Positions 1-5,467 of a DNA stretch of 5,912 bases are shown here, in pieces. The position numbers and the translations under genes are program-made. The notes under the pieces are model-generated. The model did no database searches and had not been told where the DNA came from. It saw nothing but the letters and a program-made list of their open reading frames with translations. Origin of the DNA: Pyrobaculum sp. Its GTDB lineage: Archaea; Thermoproteota; Thermoprotei; Thermoproteales; Thermoproteaceae. The stretch is taken from NCBI GenBank assembly GCA_009903905.1, contig WYEI01000023.1, forward strand, positions 1 through 5,912. Reading direction: 5' to 3'. Numbering within the stretch: the first letter of the stretch is position 1; each line of letters begins with the position of its first letter.

Positions 1-73
1 CTATTTATGGCTATGGGTGCAGAAAACGCATTAAATCTTCAGAAGCATCTCCCCCACCTGCCTAATCCTCTCC

Positions 74-274
74 CTATAAGGCGCCACGCGGTCGGGCTCC
101 GTCGCGGCGACGTCTAAGAGACTGAGCCACCAGCTTGACCCACCTCTCCCCCCTCCTGTCAAACCTAAAGCCAAGCCTCCTACACGTCTCGAAGTATTTC
201 CGAAACTGCCTCTGGTCCATGGGCGCAGTCCTCTTCACATAGACGTTGCCGCCCTCCGCCCCCACGTAGGCCAA
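74..274 (-). CDS. Small hypothetical protein, probably frameshifted gene (coding continues to 31)
   Basis: This minus-strand ORF gives 66 residues from a TTG start at 274; a GTG four codons in (265) is an alternative. The first ~50 residues look like real protein: a short beta-strand start (GNVYVKR), then a segment with spaced aromatics and basic residues (FRKYFETCRRLGFRFD) ending in RW. The last ~15 residues are arginine-rich and non-descript. Shifting by one base near 116-122 opens a second frame that reads LLDVAATEPDRVAPYRERIR and runs to a TAA at 31-33. That stretch has normal helix-like composition, so the intact protein was probably about 80 residues. An AGGA at 283-286 could be a weak Shine-Dalgarno. 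I do not recognise the family. A resemblance to short N-terminal regions of archaeal helicases is only a vague impression. It lies 68 bases downstream of the other minus-strand gene and probably has its own promoter. Confidence 0.5.
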   Translation of the reverse strand: MAYVGAEGGNVYVKRTAPMDQRQFRKYFETCRRLGFRFDRRGERWVKLVAQSLRRRRDGARPRGAL

Positions 275-296
275 GATGTGTTCCTGTGTATATGCA

Positions 297-304
297 GTTT
301 AAGA
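297..304 (-). promoter_or_regulatory. Candidate TATA box for the minus-strand gene at 274
   Basis: On the minus strand the sequence CTTAAACT is centred about 26 bases upstream of the TTG at 274, the spacing expected for an archaeal leaderless transcript. An A-rich stretch (CAAAAATCG) just upstream could serve as BRE. A second AT-rich element (CATATAC, about 17 bases upstream of the TTG) lies too close to the start to be preferred. Confidence 0.35.
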
Positions 305-310
305 CGTCGA

Positions 311-342
311 TTTTTGACATGAAAAATGGGAAGGAAAAGCGG
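311..342 (-). terminator. Candidate T-rich terminator after the 343-687 gene
   Basis: Immediately after the TAG of the upstream minus-strand gene, the non-template strand carries pyrimidine/T-rich runs (CTTTTCCTTCCC, then ATTTTTC). Archaeal transcription ends on such T-tracts without needing a hairpin. It sits between that stop codon and the putative TATA box of the next gene, which suits a terminator. Confidence 0.35.
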
Positions 343-687
343 CTAGAGTATCCTCACGTACTCCCTCGCCGCCGTGGTGTACGCCAGTAGTCCCTTTGGT
401 TTGTACACCTCTCTTATCTTGTCTTCGTATGTCTCGTATCGCTTAAACTCCAGCTCCAGCTTGACTTCCCTAACCGAGCCGTTTTGGGCGCAGTATGCCT
501 TCGGCGGGTTTAGGGAGAGGCACGCCTCAGACCCATCCCTAGCCACGTAAACCTCCACCGCGTAGGGGTGGAGAATGCTCGCCAGCCTCGGCCTTATCAC
601 ATCAACCATCCACGGGAATTTGCGCAATACTTTGGCGATCTCCACCAGTCTCTCCCTAAGGACCAGCCACTTCTTAACCCGCTCCAC
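343..687 (-). CDS. Conserved-looking hypothetical protein, possibly N-terminally truncated
   Basis: A 114-residue soluble protein starts at a GTG (687) and ends in TAG. Residues 1-35 are basic and predicted helical (ERVKKWLVLRERLVEIAKV). Residues 40-85 alternate hydrophobic and charged residues as in a beta-sheet (YAVEVYVARDG, VREVKLELEFKRYE), with two cysteines at about 56 and 66. The C-terminus is AYTTAAREYVRIL. It has no signal peptide or membrane segment, and I do not recognise the family. The frame is closed by a TAG only three codons upstream of the GTG. The start is just 5 bases from the start of the divergent PaRep2-like ORF, so there is no room for a promoter outside that ORF and no clear Shine-Dalgarno. 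This suggests the gene lost its original 5' end in a rearrangement. The composition and third-position bias look genuinely coding. Confidence 0.65.
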   Translation of the reverse strand: MERVKKWLVLRERLVEIAKVLRKFPWMVDVIRPRLASILHPYAVEVYVARDGSEACLSLNPPKAYCAQNGSVREVKLELEFKRYETYEDKIREVYKPKGLLAYTTAAREYVRIL

Positions 688-692
688 GCCGA

Positions 693-1721
693 ATGTCTAC
701 AGCAAGGATTTCCTTGCGTATAGTTGTTTTTAAAGCGGCACATGGGGTGTGGCGTGAATGTGGAGAGGCCGCCTCAGCCGCGGCGTTGTATTCTGTGTAC
801 AGCGGCCTCTACTCGGAGGCTGTGGTTTCGTCGGTGGCCTCCGCCGTTGCGCTGGCGGAGGTTGGTCAGTTTAGGGAGGCGGTGCAGTACGTCCAGAAGG
901 CGGCTAAGGCGCTGTACGAGGCGGCGAAGGATGTATTCGAACATGTCAAGATAACTGTCCAGCGCCTTGTTGAGCTGTTTGTAGAGGCGGTGGTGCGTGT
1001 TCTTGCTTGGGTGGATGTACACAAAGCCTACCTCTTCCTCATGGCCGCCGTGGCGGCTGGAGTGATTGCGTTGTCTGCCGCGTTGAATATGTGGGGTTTG
1101 GTGGAGTTTGATAAGCTGGCGTATGCCGCGTCTCTGACGCCGTTTATACCCGCCGGCGTCGAGAAGTACTCTAGGGAGGAGGTGTTCAAAATGCTTAAGG
1201 AGGTTCCCGATCCCTACGAGAGGTTTAAGGAAATCGCCAGGAACGCTAACGCCGGGAGGATAAAGCTGGCAGAGCCTTGGGAGTCGTTGAGGGTGTTGAT
1301 CGGCAAGGCGCATAGAGAGCTCGACGAGGGGAAGAAGAAGGCCCTCTTCTACGCAACCCTCGCGCTTGAGGAGGCCTTCGGCGTCTACAGGTCTGCGTTG
1401 GGAGAATACGCGGAGGGGCTTAAGAAGGCGGTGCGTAGGGAGGAGGCCGGCGAGGGGCCTTTTAAGCGGGTGGTGTATGTGGCGGACCTCGGACAGATAA
1501 AACAATTAGCCGAGAAAGAGGACAAGGCCTTCGAAGAGGCCTTGAAGATCCTTAGGGAGAGGCTGAACGAATACGCTGTAAAGTACGGTCTGAGGGACCT
1601 CCTCGACGTGAAGGAAGACGTGGCAAGGGGGCTGGCGGAGGCAAAGGCGCCGGAGCTCTCCAAGTTCAGCGGCGTGAATTTCGGTGTGAAGGCCTATGCC
1701 GCTCTAATCGCGTATAGGTAG
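693..1721 (+). CDS. PaRep2-family protein, N-terminal fragment with one membrane segment
   Basis: This 342-residue ORF starts at ATG 693 and ends at the first in-frame TAG. It is mostly helical and alanine-rich. Residues 1-105 form amphipathic helices (VFKAAHGVWRECGEAA, REAVQYVQKAAKALYEAAKD). Residues ~112-136 are a single strong transmembrane helix (AYLFLMAAVAAGVIALSAAL). Residues ~155-320 are charged, coiled-coil-like helices. From memory, such segments belong to the middle of long PaRep2/PaRep2b proteins of Pyrobaculum, where more N-terminal sequence precedes them, so the gene seems 5'-truncated. No TATA box stands at the expected distance and no Shine-Dalgarno is visible; the frame closes at a TAA at 675-677. 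The next ORF continues in the same frame directly after the TAG. The molecular function of this family is unknown. It is probably not expressed as a functional protein. Confidence 0.6.
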   Translation: MSTARISLRIVVFKAAHGVWRECGEAASAAALYSVYSGLYSEAVVSSVASAVALAEVGQFREAVQYVQKAAKALYEAAKDVFEHVKITVQRLVELFVEAVVRVLAWVDVHKAYLFLMAAVAAGVIALSAALNMWGLVEFDKLAYAASLTPFIPAGVEKYSREEVFKMLKEVPDPYERFKEIARNANAGRIKLAEPWESLRVLIGKAHRELDEGKKKALFYATLALEEAFGVYRSALGEYAEGLKKAVRREEAGEGPFKRVVYVADLGQIKQLAEKEDKAFEEALKILRERLNEYAVKYGLRDLLDVKEDVARGLAEAKAPELSKFSGVNFGVKAYAALIAYR

Positions 1722-1727
1722 TATGCG

Positions 1728-2276
1728 TTGGGCAGGAGGAGCCCCTACGGCGCGGCGGCTTGGTATTGGCTTGAAGTGGGTAGGTCTGCCTGGCTCCTCT
1801 ACTATGCGCCGTGGACGGCGTATCAAAACGCCAAAAAGGCGGGGGTGGAGAGACCCGTAACGGTGGGGGAGATGTTAGCAGAGGCCCTCCGCCGCCTCTT
1901 CCTAAAGCCAGGCGCCGACCACCACAGCGACTTCATCAAAGAGCTTACGAGGGGCGGCAAGCTGGCGCTGATGCTTGAGGGGAAAAACGAGTCGTCTTAC
2001 GTGTTTAGGCTCTACAGGGTTGAGGAGGGCGGCGGGCTCGTGGACCTGGGCATAGAGCTGTGGATTTCAAAGGTGGGAGAGGGAGAGATGGCGAGCATAA
2101 CCTACACCTTGATCTTCGACATGAGCAGGTGGCGGGAGTTCTTCAAGCAGGAGCTTGAGGCGGGGATGAAGGCGGCGGGGGAGGTTGGGGTGCGTCTAAC
2201 CGTGGAGGATCGCCTCCCCTACATGGTGGGCTGGGTTGACTCCGACGTGGCAATAACCAGAAATAAGAAGGGCTAG
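1728..2276 (+). CDS. PaRep2-family protein, middle fragment
   Basis: This is 182 residues from a nominal TTG at 1728 to the second in-frame TAG at 2274-2276. It lies in the same frame as both neighbours, beginning two codons after the first TAG, so it is better seen as the middle of one broken protein than as a gene with its own start. An AGGT at 1716-1719 is the only possible ribosome site, and the ATG at 1723 is out of frame. The segment opens with an aromatic stretch (GAAAWYWLEVGRSAWLLYY), continues with helices, then a mixed alpha/beta part from about residue 70 (SSYVFRLYRVEEGGG, GIELWISKVGEG, ASITYTLIFDMSRW), and ends LPYMVGWVDSDVAI. The composition is strongly coding throughout. From memory it matches the region of PaRep2b proteins that precedes their conserved C-terminal part. 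Function unknown. Confidence 0.6.
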   Translation: MGRRSPYGAAAWYWLEVGRSAWLLYYAPWTAYQNAKKAGVERPVTVGEMLAEALRRLFLKPGADHHSDFIKELTRGGKLALMLEGKNESSYVFRLYRVEEGGGLVDLGIELWISKVGEGEMASITYTLIFDMSRWREFFKQELEAGMKAAGEVGVRLTVEDRLPYMVGWVDSDVAITRNKKG

Positions 2277-2279
2277 AGA

Positions 2280-4085
2280 ATGTTGCGGATGACCACCTCT
2301 CATCTGTGGCAGTTTGCTGAGACTCACGCCTTGTTCGACTGGTCTAGAGTCGTAGGGCTACGCATGTCCTTAACTCTTGAGGGGCCGAAGTTGCAGGTTG
2401 TGGTTGAAGCTCCCCTCGAGAGACTCGACGAAGCGATCAGAATAAGCGCGGAGCGCGGGTGGCTCTACATGCTGGGAACCAAGGAGGGGCTGGAGGACCT
2501 CATGCATGTGAAGAGTTGGGACAGCCTCAAGCGGTGGGTTGTGGAGAACTGGGGCATCGTGGTGGACGCCGCCGTGAAGCGGCTGGGTGAGGAGGTCCGG
2601 GGGGAGCTGGAGGCTCTGAGGAATAAGCTGAACGACGACAAGGTGGCTAGGGAGGTCGTGGCGCCTGCCCTTCTGCTGATGCAGGCGGAGAAGCTGGGCG
2701 TAAACGAGGAAACGCTGAGATACTTCGGCGCTGTTATCTCCGGCGCAATAGGCGGAGACGGACACGTGTCTGCGGTGATGAAGAGAATCGAGTTGGCCAG
2801 CGGCGAGCGCGAAGTCGCCTTGCTCTGGGGGGCCGCCCTAGCGGCGTACGGCATTAAGGTGGAGGTGAAGAGAGTAGGGAGTGCCTTTAACGTGGTCGCG
2901 TCTGGCGTCGGCGCGGCCAGGCTGGCGCGCCTGTACTTCCTCTACGGGCCTCCTCTGCTTGAGGGAGATGATAGGCTTAAGAGCCACAAGCTGGCTGAAG
3001 CTGTGGAGCTGGGGGCCGAGGAGCTCAACGTCAGCTGGGAGGGGCTGAGGAGGAGGACTGAGGACGGCCCCGTCGCCGCCGACTTGACCATATCGGAGGG
3101 CGGCATCGCCGTGAAGTACAACGTATATCTGCGTGACGCGATCGTACTCCAATTCCAGTCGACAGACCGGAGCCGCGTGGAGCCCGCGGCTCGCCTTCTG
3201 AGGCTAGCCGGAGTCAGCGCGGAGGTGAAAAAGATGAAGGTAGGCGGCAGAGACAAGTGGTACGTCGATGCCTACACCGACATGCTTGCGGCTGGGCGCG
3301 TGGAGCTCAGAAAAGCCCTCGCCGAGCTCGTCAGGGAGGCCGTCAAGAATGGCTTGGTGGATGAGAAGAAGGCTAAGGGCTGGCTGGAGAAGCTGGAAAG
3401 AGGTCGCGTGTTGGAAGAAGGATGGCCGATGTACCTCGTAAGGCTGTCCGGTGGCGGCGCGCTTGAGGTCAGATTTGGCTCCACTGACCGCAACAGCATA
3501 GAGCGTGAAAAGCAACGGCTTGAGAAGATGGGGCTTAAGGAGGGGAGACACTTCACGGTGGAAAAGCCGGAGGAGGGCGGAGGGGTGGGCTACGTGAGGA
3601 TCCTTAGGAAGGGTCTTGAGCGCGCCGCGTGGCTTTCCGTATACGGCAAGGATAAACAGCAGAGGGAGCTGGCGGCCGCGTTCGTGGAGCTCATACTCCA
3701 GAGGGCGAAGGACGGGGGCGAGGAGGTGCGCAAGAAAGCCGAGGAGATCGTGAAGGAGGGCAAGGAGAGGGCCTCTCTAGAGCTGAAGGGCTTCGAGAGG
3801 AAGGTCGAGGTGAATGGCAAGGAGTACGTGGTGAAGGTCATAGACGGAGACGCCGTTGAGGAGGACAGAGGCGGCAAAAAGTTGCTGAGGATTAGGATCA
3901 CGGCGGAGGTGGACGGGGTAAAGAGCGAATACACAATTACCTACGGCAAGCGTGGTAGAGACAACGCGGCCGTGGGGCGCACCGTGGCGAGGGCCGACGT
4001 TCCCGGCGGCAGAGAGGCCGACGCCGAGAGGTTCTCAGCGCTTGTGAAGGCCCTGACGGGGAGGAAGCCGAGGGTTACCGCATGA
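2280..4085 (+). CDS. PaRep2b-family protein, C-terminal part with LAGLIDADG-like modules
   Basis: This is 601 residues from ATG 2280 (ATG 2289 also possible) to a TGA that overlaps the next ATG. I recognise it as the conserved PaRep2b region known from Pyrobaculum. Residues ~1-145 are helical. Residues 151-163 (AVISGAIGGDGHV) match the LAGLIDADG motif and keep its acidic residue at D160. Three related alpha/beta modules follow at about 173-207, 288-331 and 396-439 (SGEREV, STDRSR and STDRNS, each leading to a helix with RL/AL and G[IVL]). A linker helix carries KAKGWLEKLE. After residue 450 come helices (RELAAAFVELILQRAKDGG), a beta-rich segment (EYVVKVIDGDAVEEDRGGKK) and ADAERFSALVKALTGRKPRV at the end. 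It lies in frame with the preceding fragments, 3 bases after the TAG. It has no own promoter and a weak ribosome site. Pfam's description of PaRep2b, as I recall it, says most members carry stops and frameshifts and are probably non-functional. Confidence 0.72.
   Translation: MLRMTTSHLWQFAETHALFDWSRVVGLRMSLTLEGPKLQVVVEAPLERLDEAIRISAERGWLYMLGTKEGLEDLMHVKSWDSLKRWVVENWGIVVDAAVKRLGEEVRGELEALRNKLNDDKVAREVVAPALLLMQAEKLGVNEETLRYFGAVISGAIGGDGHVSAVMKRIELASGEREVALLWGAALAAYGIKVEVKRVGSAFNVVASGVGAARLARLYFLYGPPLLEGDDRLKSHKLAEAVELGAEELNVSWEGLRRRTEDGPVAADLTISEGGIAVKYNVYLRDAIVLQFQSTDRSRVEPAARLLRLAGVSAEVKKMKVGGRDKWYVDAYTDMLAAGRVELRKALAELVREAVKNGLVDEKKAKGWLEKLERGRVLEEGWPMYLVRLSGGGALEVRFGSTDRNSIEREKQRLEKMGLKEGRHFTVEKPEEGGGVGYVRILRKGLERAAWLSVYGKDKQQRELAAAFVELILQRAKDGGEEVRKKAEEIVKEGKERASLELKGFERKVEVNGKEYVVKVIDGDAVEEDRGGKKLLRIRITAEVDGVKSEYTITYGKRGRDNAAVGRTVARADVPGGREADAERFSALVKALTGRKPRVTA
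2796..3596 (+). repeat. Three diverged copies of an alpha/beta protein module
   Basis: This is a protein-level repeat within the 601-residue ORF. Copy 1 (2796-2900) begins ASGEREVALLWGAALAAYGI and continues into VEVKRVG. Copy 2 (3141-3272) begins VLQFQSTDRSRVEPAARLLR, then LAGVSAEVKKMKVGG and WYVDA. Copy 3 (3465-3596) begins EVRFGSTDRNSIEREKQRLE, then KMGLKEGRHFTVEKP and GYVRI. Shared positions are S-x-[DE]-R, a hydrophobic helix, a Gly-hydrophobic turn, and a beta pair ending in YV or its equivalent. The DNA copies are too diverged to count as nucleotide repeats. Confidence 0.6.
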
Positions 4086-4201
4086 AGGACGGCAGAATAA
4101 GGATAAAGTGCGGCAGAGGGCACCTGGACGGCTTCGCCCGCTACGCCGAGCTGGCGGACGCCATAGAGAAGTGGCTAGAGGAGACGGGTCGGCGAGCCTA
4201 A
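4082..4201 (+). CDS. 39-residue tail of the PaRep2b protein in a shifted frame
   Basis: This short ORF starts at ATG 4082, overlapping the upstream TGA as ATGA, and ends at TAA 4199-4201. The peptide begins MKDGRIRIKCGRGHLDGFAR and ends AIEKWLEETGRRA: two beta strands followed by two helices. From memory, PaRep2b proteins end with this kind of sequence, fused in frame as VYRMKDG...WLEETGR. Restoring one T in GTTACCGCATG (4074-4084) would rebuild V-Y-R-M-K-D and join this tail to the 601-residue ORF. So this is most likely the true C-terminus separated by a one-base deletion. Translational coupling through ATGA could still produce it as a separate peptide. Confidence 0.6.
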   Translation: MKDGRIRIKCGRGHLDGFARYAELADAIEKWLEETGRRA

Positions 4202-4511
4202 CGCGTTGCCTCTCAGATGCCGTAGATCCTTGGCAACCGCTCCAGTCAAAATCGCCGTGTCTCTCCCCGGCGGAAGGAGAGAGATTTGGATAAAGCCCCA
4301 CAGGAGGTTCTGGCTCTAGTGGTGGAAAGTTCTTAGTAAAGAGGCTGAGCTTGCCTCCATGCCGCCTTCGACATAAACGAAAACTCGGTAGCAGTCGCCA
4401 GGTTGAGTCTCTAAAAACATAACTTGCTATGAGCTCTAGCCACCTAGCGAATAGCTTTAAAATCTCGTCTCCACACACCTTTAAAGAGGCAAAGGCTTGG
4501 TTAAGATTAGA
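4202..4511. other. About 310 bases without a confident gene
   Basis: This lies between the end of the PaRep2b tail and the convergent stop of the surface-protein gene. I see two possible coding relics. A plus-strand frame from about 4206 to a TAG at 4317-4319 contains VKIAVSLPGGRREIWIKPHR. A 34-codon minus-strand ORF (4316-4420) begins MFLETQPGDCYRVFVYVEGG. Neither is recognised. A short inverted repeat, TCTCTCC/GGAGAGA (4260-4266 and 4276-4282), has a 9-base loop but no T-tract. Composition drifts from GC-rich to AT-rich across about 4410. No tRNA, CRISPR or clear promoter is visible. Confidence 0.5.
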
Positions 4512-5168
4512 TTACGCTCCCTGTGACTGGTTCAAAGGCGTTTCAGTTGTCTTATGTCGCCTCCTCACAACAATAAATATGGCTATTACTGTTATTATTG
4601 TTGCGAGAACAACTAATATGAGACCGATCATAGTAATACTCATACCTAAGGGTGTGATTGAAGCTTTAAGTTCTTGAATGGATGTGTCAATCAGTTGTAT
4701 CCTAGTAAAGCTTACACCTGGTTCCGTATTCTCAAGATATGTTAGAATACCTTTGTAATATCTTAATGTAGTAGTCTTACTAATTTTGTATTCTCCCGTA
4801 TACGCTGGATTTATAAAGACATTCCGCGATTCAGGTGTCGCTTGTGAAATGTCAGAGGTGTGATTTCCAGCAATATAGGCAGGGTTATAGAACCCGCATA
4901 TTAATGTATCATCCCACTTCTCTATTTTCTCAAGTGAAACCGAATAAAACACCGTAGTTTCTCTGATATTTTTTACAGTTATTCGAAACAGATATGTGCA
5001 CTCCTTCCCAGCATAGTTAAATATAAACCTATGTAGCAACCAATCGCCAGGCTTGTAAATGATCTCAGCATTGGTCATTGATGAAGCGCTAAGAAGAAAT
5101 ATGGCTGTGGATATTAATAAAAGCAAGGGGAGAATAGTGGATCTAGGGACAACCTGCGGCCTGAGCAT
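4512..5168 (-). CDS. Secreted or cell-surface protein with signal peptide and C-terminal membrane anchor
   Basis: This is 218 residues from ATG 5168. I prefer this ATG to the in-frame TTG at 5174 because a Shine-Dalgarno AGGTGA ends 6 bases before it. Residues ~10-33 form a signal peptide (ILPLLLLISTAIFLLSASS, then MTNA as a likely cleavage region). The outer domain (~35-172) opens with IIYKPGDWLLHRFIF, a beginning common in archaeal extracellular beta-rich proteins. It has cysteines at 57 and 91 that could form a disulfide and an N-H-T glycosylation sequon at 102. Residues ~174-201 are one transmembrane helix (MIGLILVVLATIITVIAIFI), followed by a basic RRRHK stop-transfer and a short cytoplasmic tail: type I topology. 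It is coupled to the PadR-like gene upstream. It is markedly AT-richer than the PaRep2b locus, which suggests transfer or an unusual origin. I do not recognise a specific family; function unknown. Confidence 0.8.
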   Translation of the reverse strand: MLRPQVVPRSTILPLLLLISTAIFLLSASSMTNAEIIYKPGDWLLHRFIFNYAGKECTYLFRITVKNIRETTVFYSVSLEKIEKWDDTLICGFYNPAYIAGNHTSDISQATPESRNVFINPAYTGEYKISKTTTLRYYKGILTYLENTEPGVSFTRIQLIDTSIQELKASITPLGMSITMIGLILVVLATIITVIAIFIVVRRRHKTTETPLNQSQGA

Positions 5169-5174
5169 ACCCAA

Positions 5175-5180
5175 TCACCT
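5175..5180 (-). promoter_or_regulatory. Shine-Dalgarno of the surface-protein gene, overlapping the padR-like stop
   Basis: On the minus strand the sequence reads TAGGTGATTGGGTATG. AGGTGAT pairs with the archaeal 16S 3' end (ATCACCTCC), with about 6 bases to the ATG at 5168. The TGA inside it is the stop codon of the upstream regulator gene, so the two genes are translationally coupled. This site decides the ATG over the TTG at 5174. Confidence 0.75.
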
Positions 5181-5432
5181 ACGTGTACACAGCGATTGTG
5201 TCAAGTTAACGGCAATGTTTTTCATTCTAGTAACTCGATACCCAATAATCAATTCTAGCCCCAACCCGAGTAGTAAGGGGGAGACAGAGCTTGGGAATGA
5301 CTTCCAGAAGTCCCATGTAAACTCCTCTACGGCCCTAGTGACCTCGGCGCCGTTCATAGGTTTTTCGTAGAGCATCTGCAATGCGACTTCATGTAGCTCT
5401 CCTCCTAGGGGCGCCCATATAGGAGGGCCCAT
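5175..5432 (-). CDS. Short PadR-like winged-helix transcriptional regulator
   Basis: This 85-residue protein starts at ATG 5432 and ends in a TGA that overlaps the next gene's ribosome site. Residues ~12-57 follow the PadR pattern: helix 1 (LHEVALQMLYEKPMNGAEV, compare the family's L-x-x-L-x-x-x-P-M-[HN]-G-x-E), helix 2 (TRAVEEFTWDFWKSFPSS), then the recognition helix (SVSPLLLGLG). The wing is short (GYRVTRMKNIAVNLT), and the C-terminal dimerisation helix of most PadR proteins (usually 100-180 residues) is absent. The recognition helix also lacks the usual charged residues. It may therefore be a minimal regulator or one decayed by a frameshift after about residue 54. PadR-type repressors commonly sit beside the membrane-protein genes they control and repress their own operon, which fits this context. 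The inducing signal is unknown. Start supported by a well-placed TATA box giving a leaderless message. Confidence 0.68.
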   Translation of the reverse strand: MGPPIWAPLGGELHEVALQMLYEKPMNGAEVTRAVEEFTWDFWKSFPSSVSPLLLGLGLELIIGYRVTRMKNIAVNLTQSLCTRR

Positions 5433-5433
5433 G

Positions 5434-5446
5434 ATTATATTGTAAT
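5434..5446. promoter_or_regulatory. Possible operator: 13-base near-palindrome at the padR-like start
   Basis: ATTATATTGTAAT is symmetric around 5440, with five of six base pairs matching. It lies between the TATA box and the start codon of the PadR-like gene, over the expected transcription start, where a bound repressor would block initiation. AT-rich sequence makes chance symmetry quite possible. Confidence 0.25.
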
Positions 5447-5451
5447 TTTTG

Positions 5452-5467
5452 GTTTTTAAATTTTTCT
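5452..5467 (-). promoter_or_regulatory. Promoter of the padR-like/surface-protein operon
   Basis: On the minus strand AGAAAAATTTAAAAAC contains an A-rich BRE-like stretch followed by the TATA box TTTAAAAA (5460-5453). The box is centred about 25 bases before the ATG at 5432, so the transcript would begin at or next to the start codon, as is common in Pyrobaculum-type archaea. Confidence 0.6.

Larger units (their letters stand above)
693..4201 (+). pseudogene. PaRep2b pseudogene: two in-frame TAG codons plus a terminal frameshift
   Basis: The frame beginning at 693 stays open to 4085 except for two TAG codons, at 1719-1721 and 2274-2276. Open frame on both sides of each TAG, similar composition, and no promoter or ribosome site at the later starts show that the three ORFs are pieces of one gene. 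A one-base shift at about 4076 separates the last 39 residues. The 5' end appears lost at the junction with the divergent gene at 687. Around the first TAG the DNA reads GCGTATAGGTAGTATGCG. Removing the nine bases TATAGGTAG would give the smoother reading I-A-Y-A-L-G, so that stop may have come with a small insertion. The second TAG (KKG-stop-EML) fits a point change from a Lys or Glu codon. Repeated, decayed copies are the norm for this family as I know it. Confidence 0.65.

Noticed and set aside
774..1505. 243-residue minus-strand ORF opposite the PaRep2 N-terminal fragment
   Set aside because: It is an antisense shadow: rich in Arg, Leu, His and Pro with no domain pattern, while the plus frame has a clear helical and membrane-segment protein.
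1719..2276. Pyrrolysine or reassigned TAG
   Set aside because: Pyrrolysine is known from methanogens and some bacteria, not Thermoproteales; other genes in this window end normally in TAG, and decay is typical of this family.
2774..2784. GTGATGAA as the C box of a C/D guide RNA
   Set aside because: It lies inside the PaRep2b coding sequence and I found no matching D/C' boxes at the usual spacing.
4260..4282. Hairpin TCTCTCC/GGAGAGA as terminator or repeat unit
   Set aside because: Short arms, single copy, no T-tract after it; archaeal terminators depend on T-runs rather than hairpins.
4108..4293. 61-residue plus-strand ORF overlapping the 39-residue tail
   Set aside because: Arg-rich out-of-frame reading of the tail; the tail frame itself has the sensible protein sequence and the ATGA coupling.
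4035..4478. 147-residue minus-strand ORF crossing the PaRep2b 3' end
   Set aside because: It overlaps the conserved C-terminal tail on the other strand and has Arg/Pro-rich low-order sequence; only its first residues (GDEILKLFARWLELIAS) look protein-like, which is not enough.
5059..5370. 103-residue plus-strand ORF opposite the regulator and surface-protein genes
   Set aside because: Antisense to two better-supported genes that share a promoter, Shine-Dalgarno and domain features; no domain of its own.
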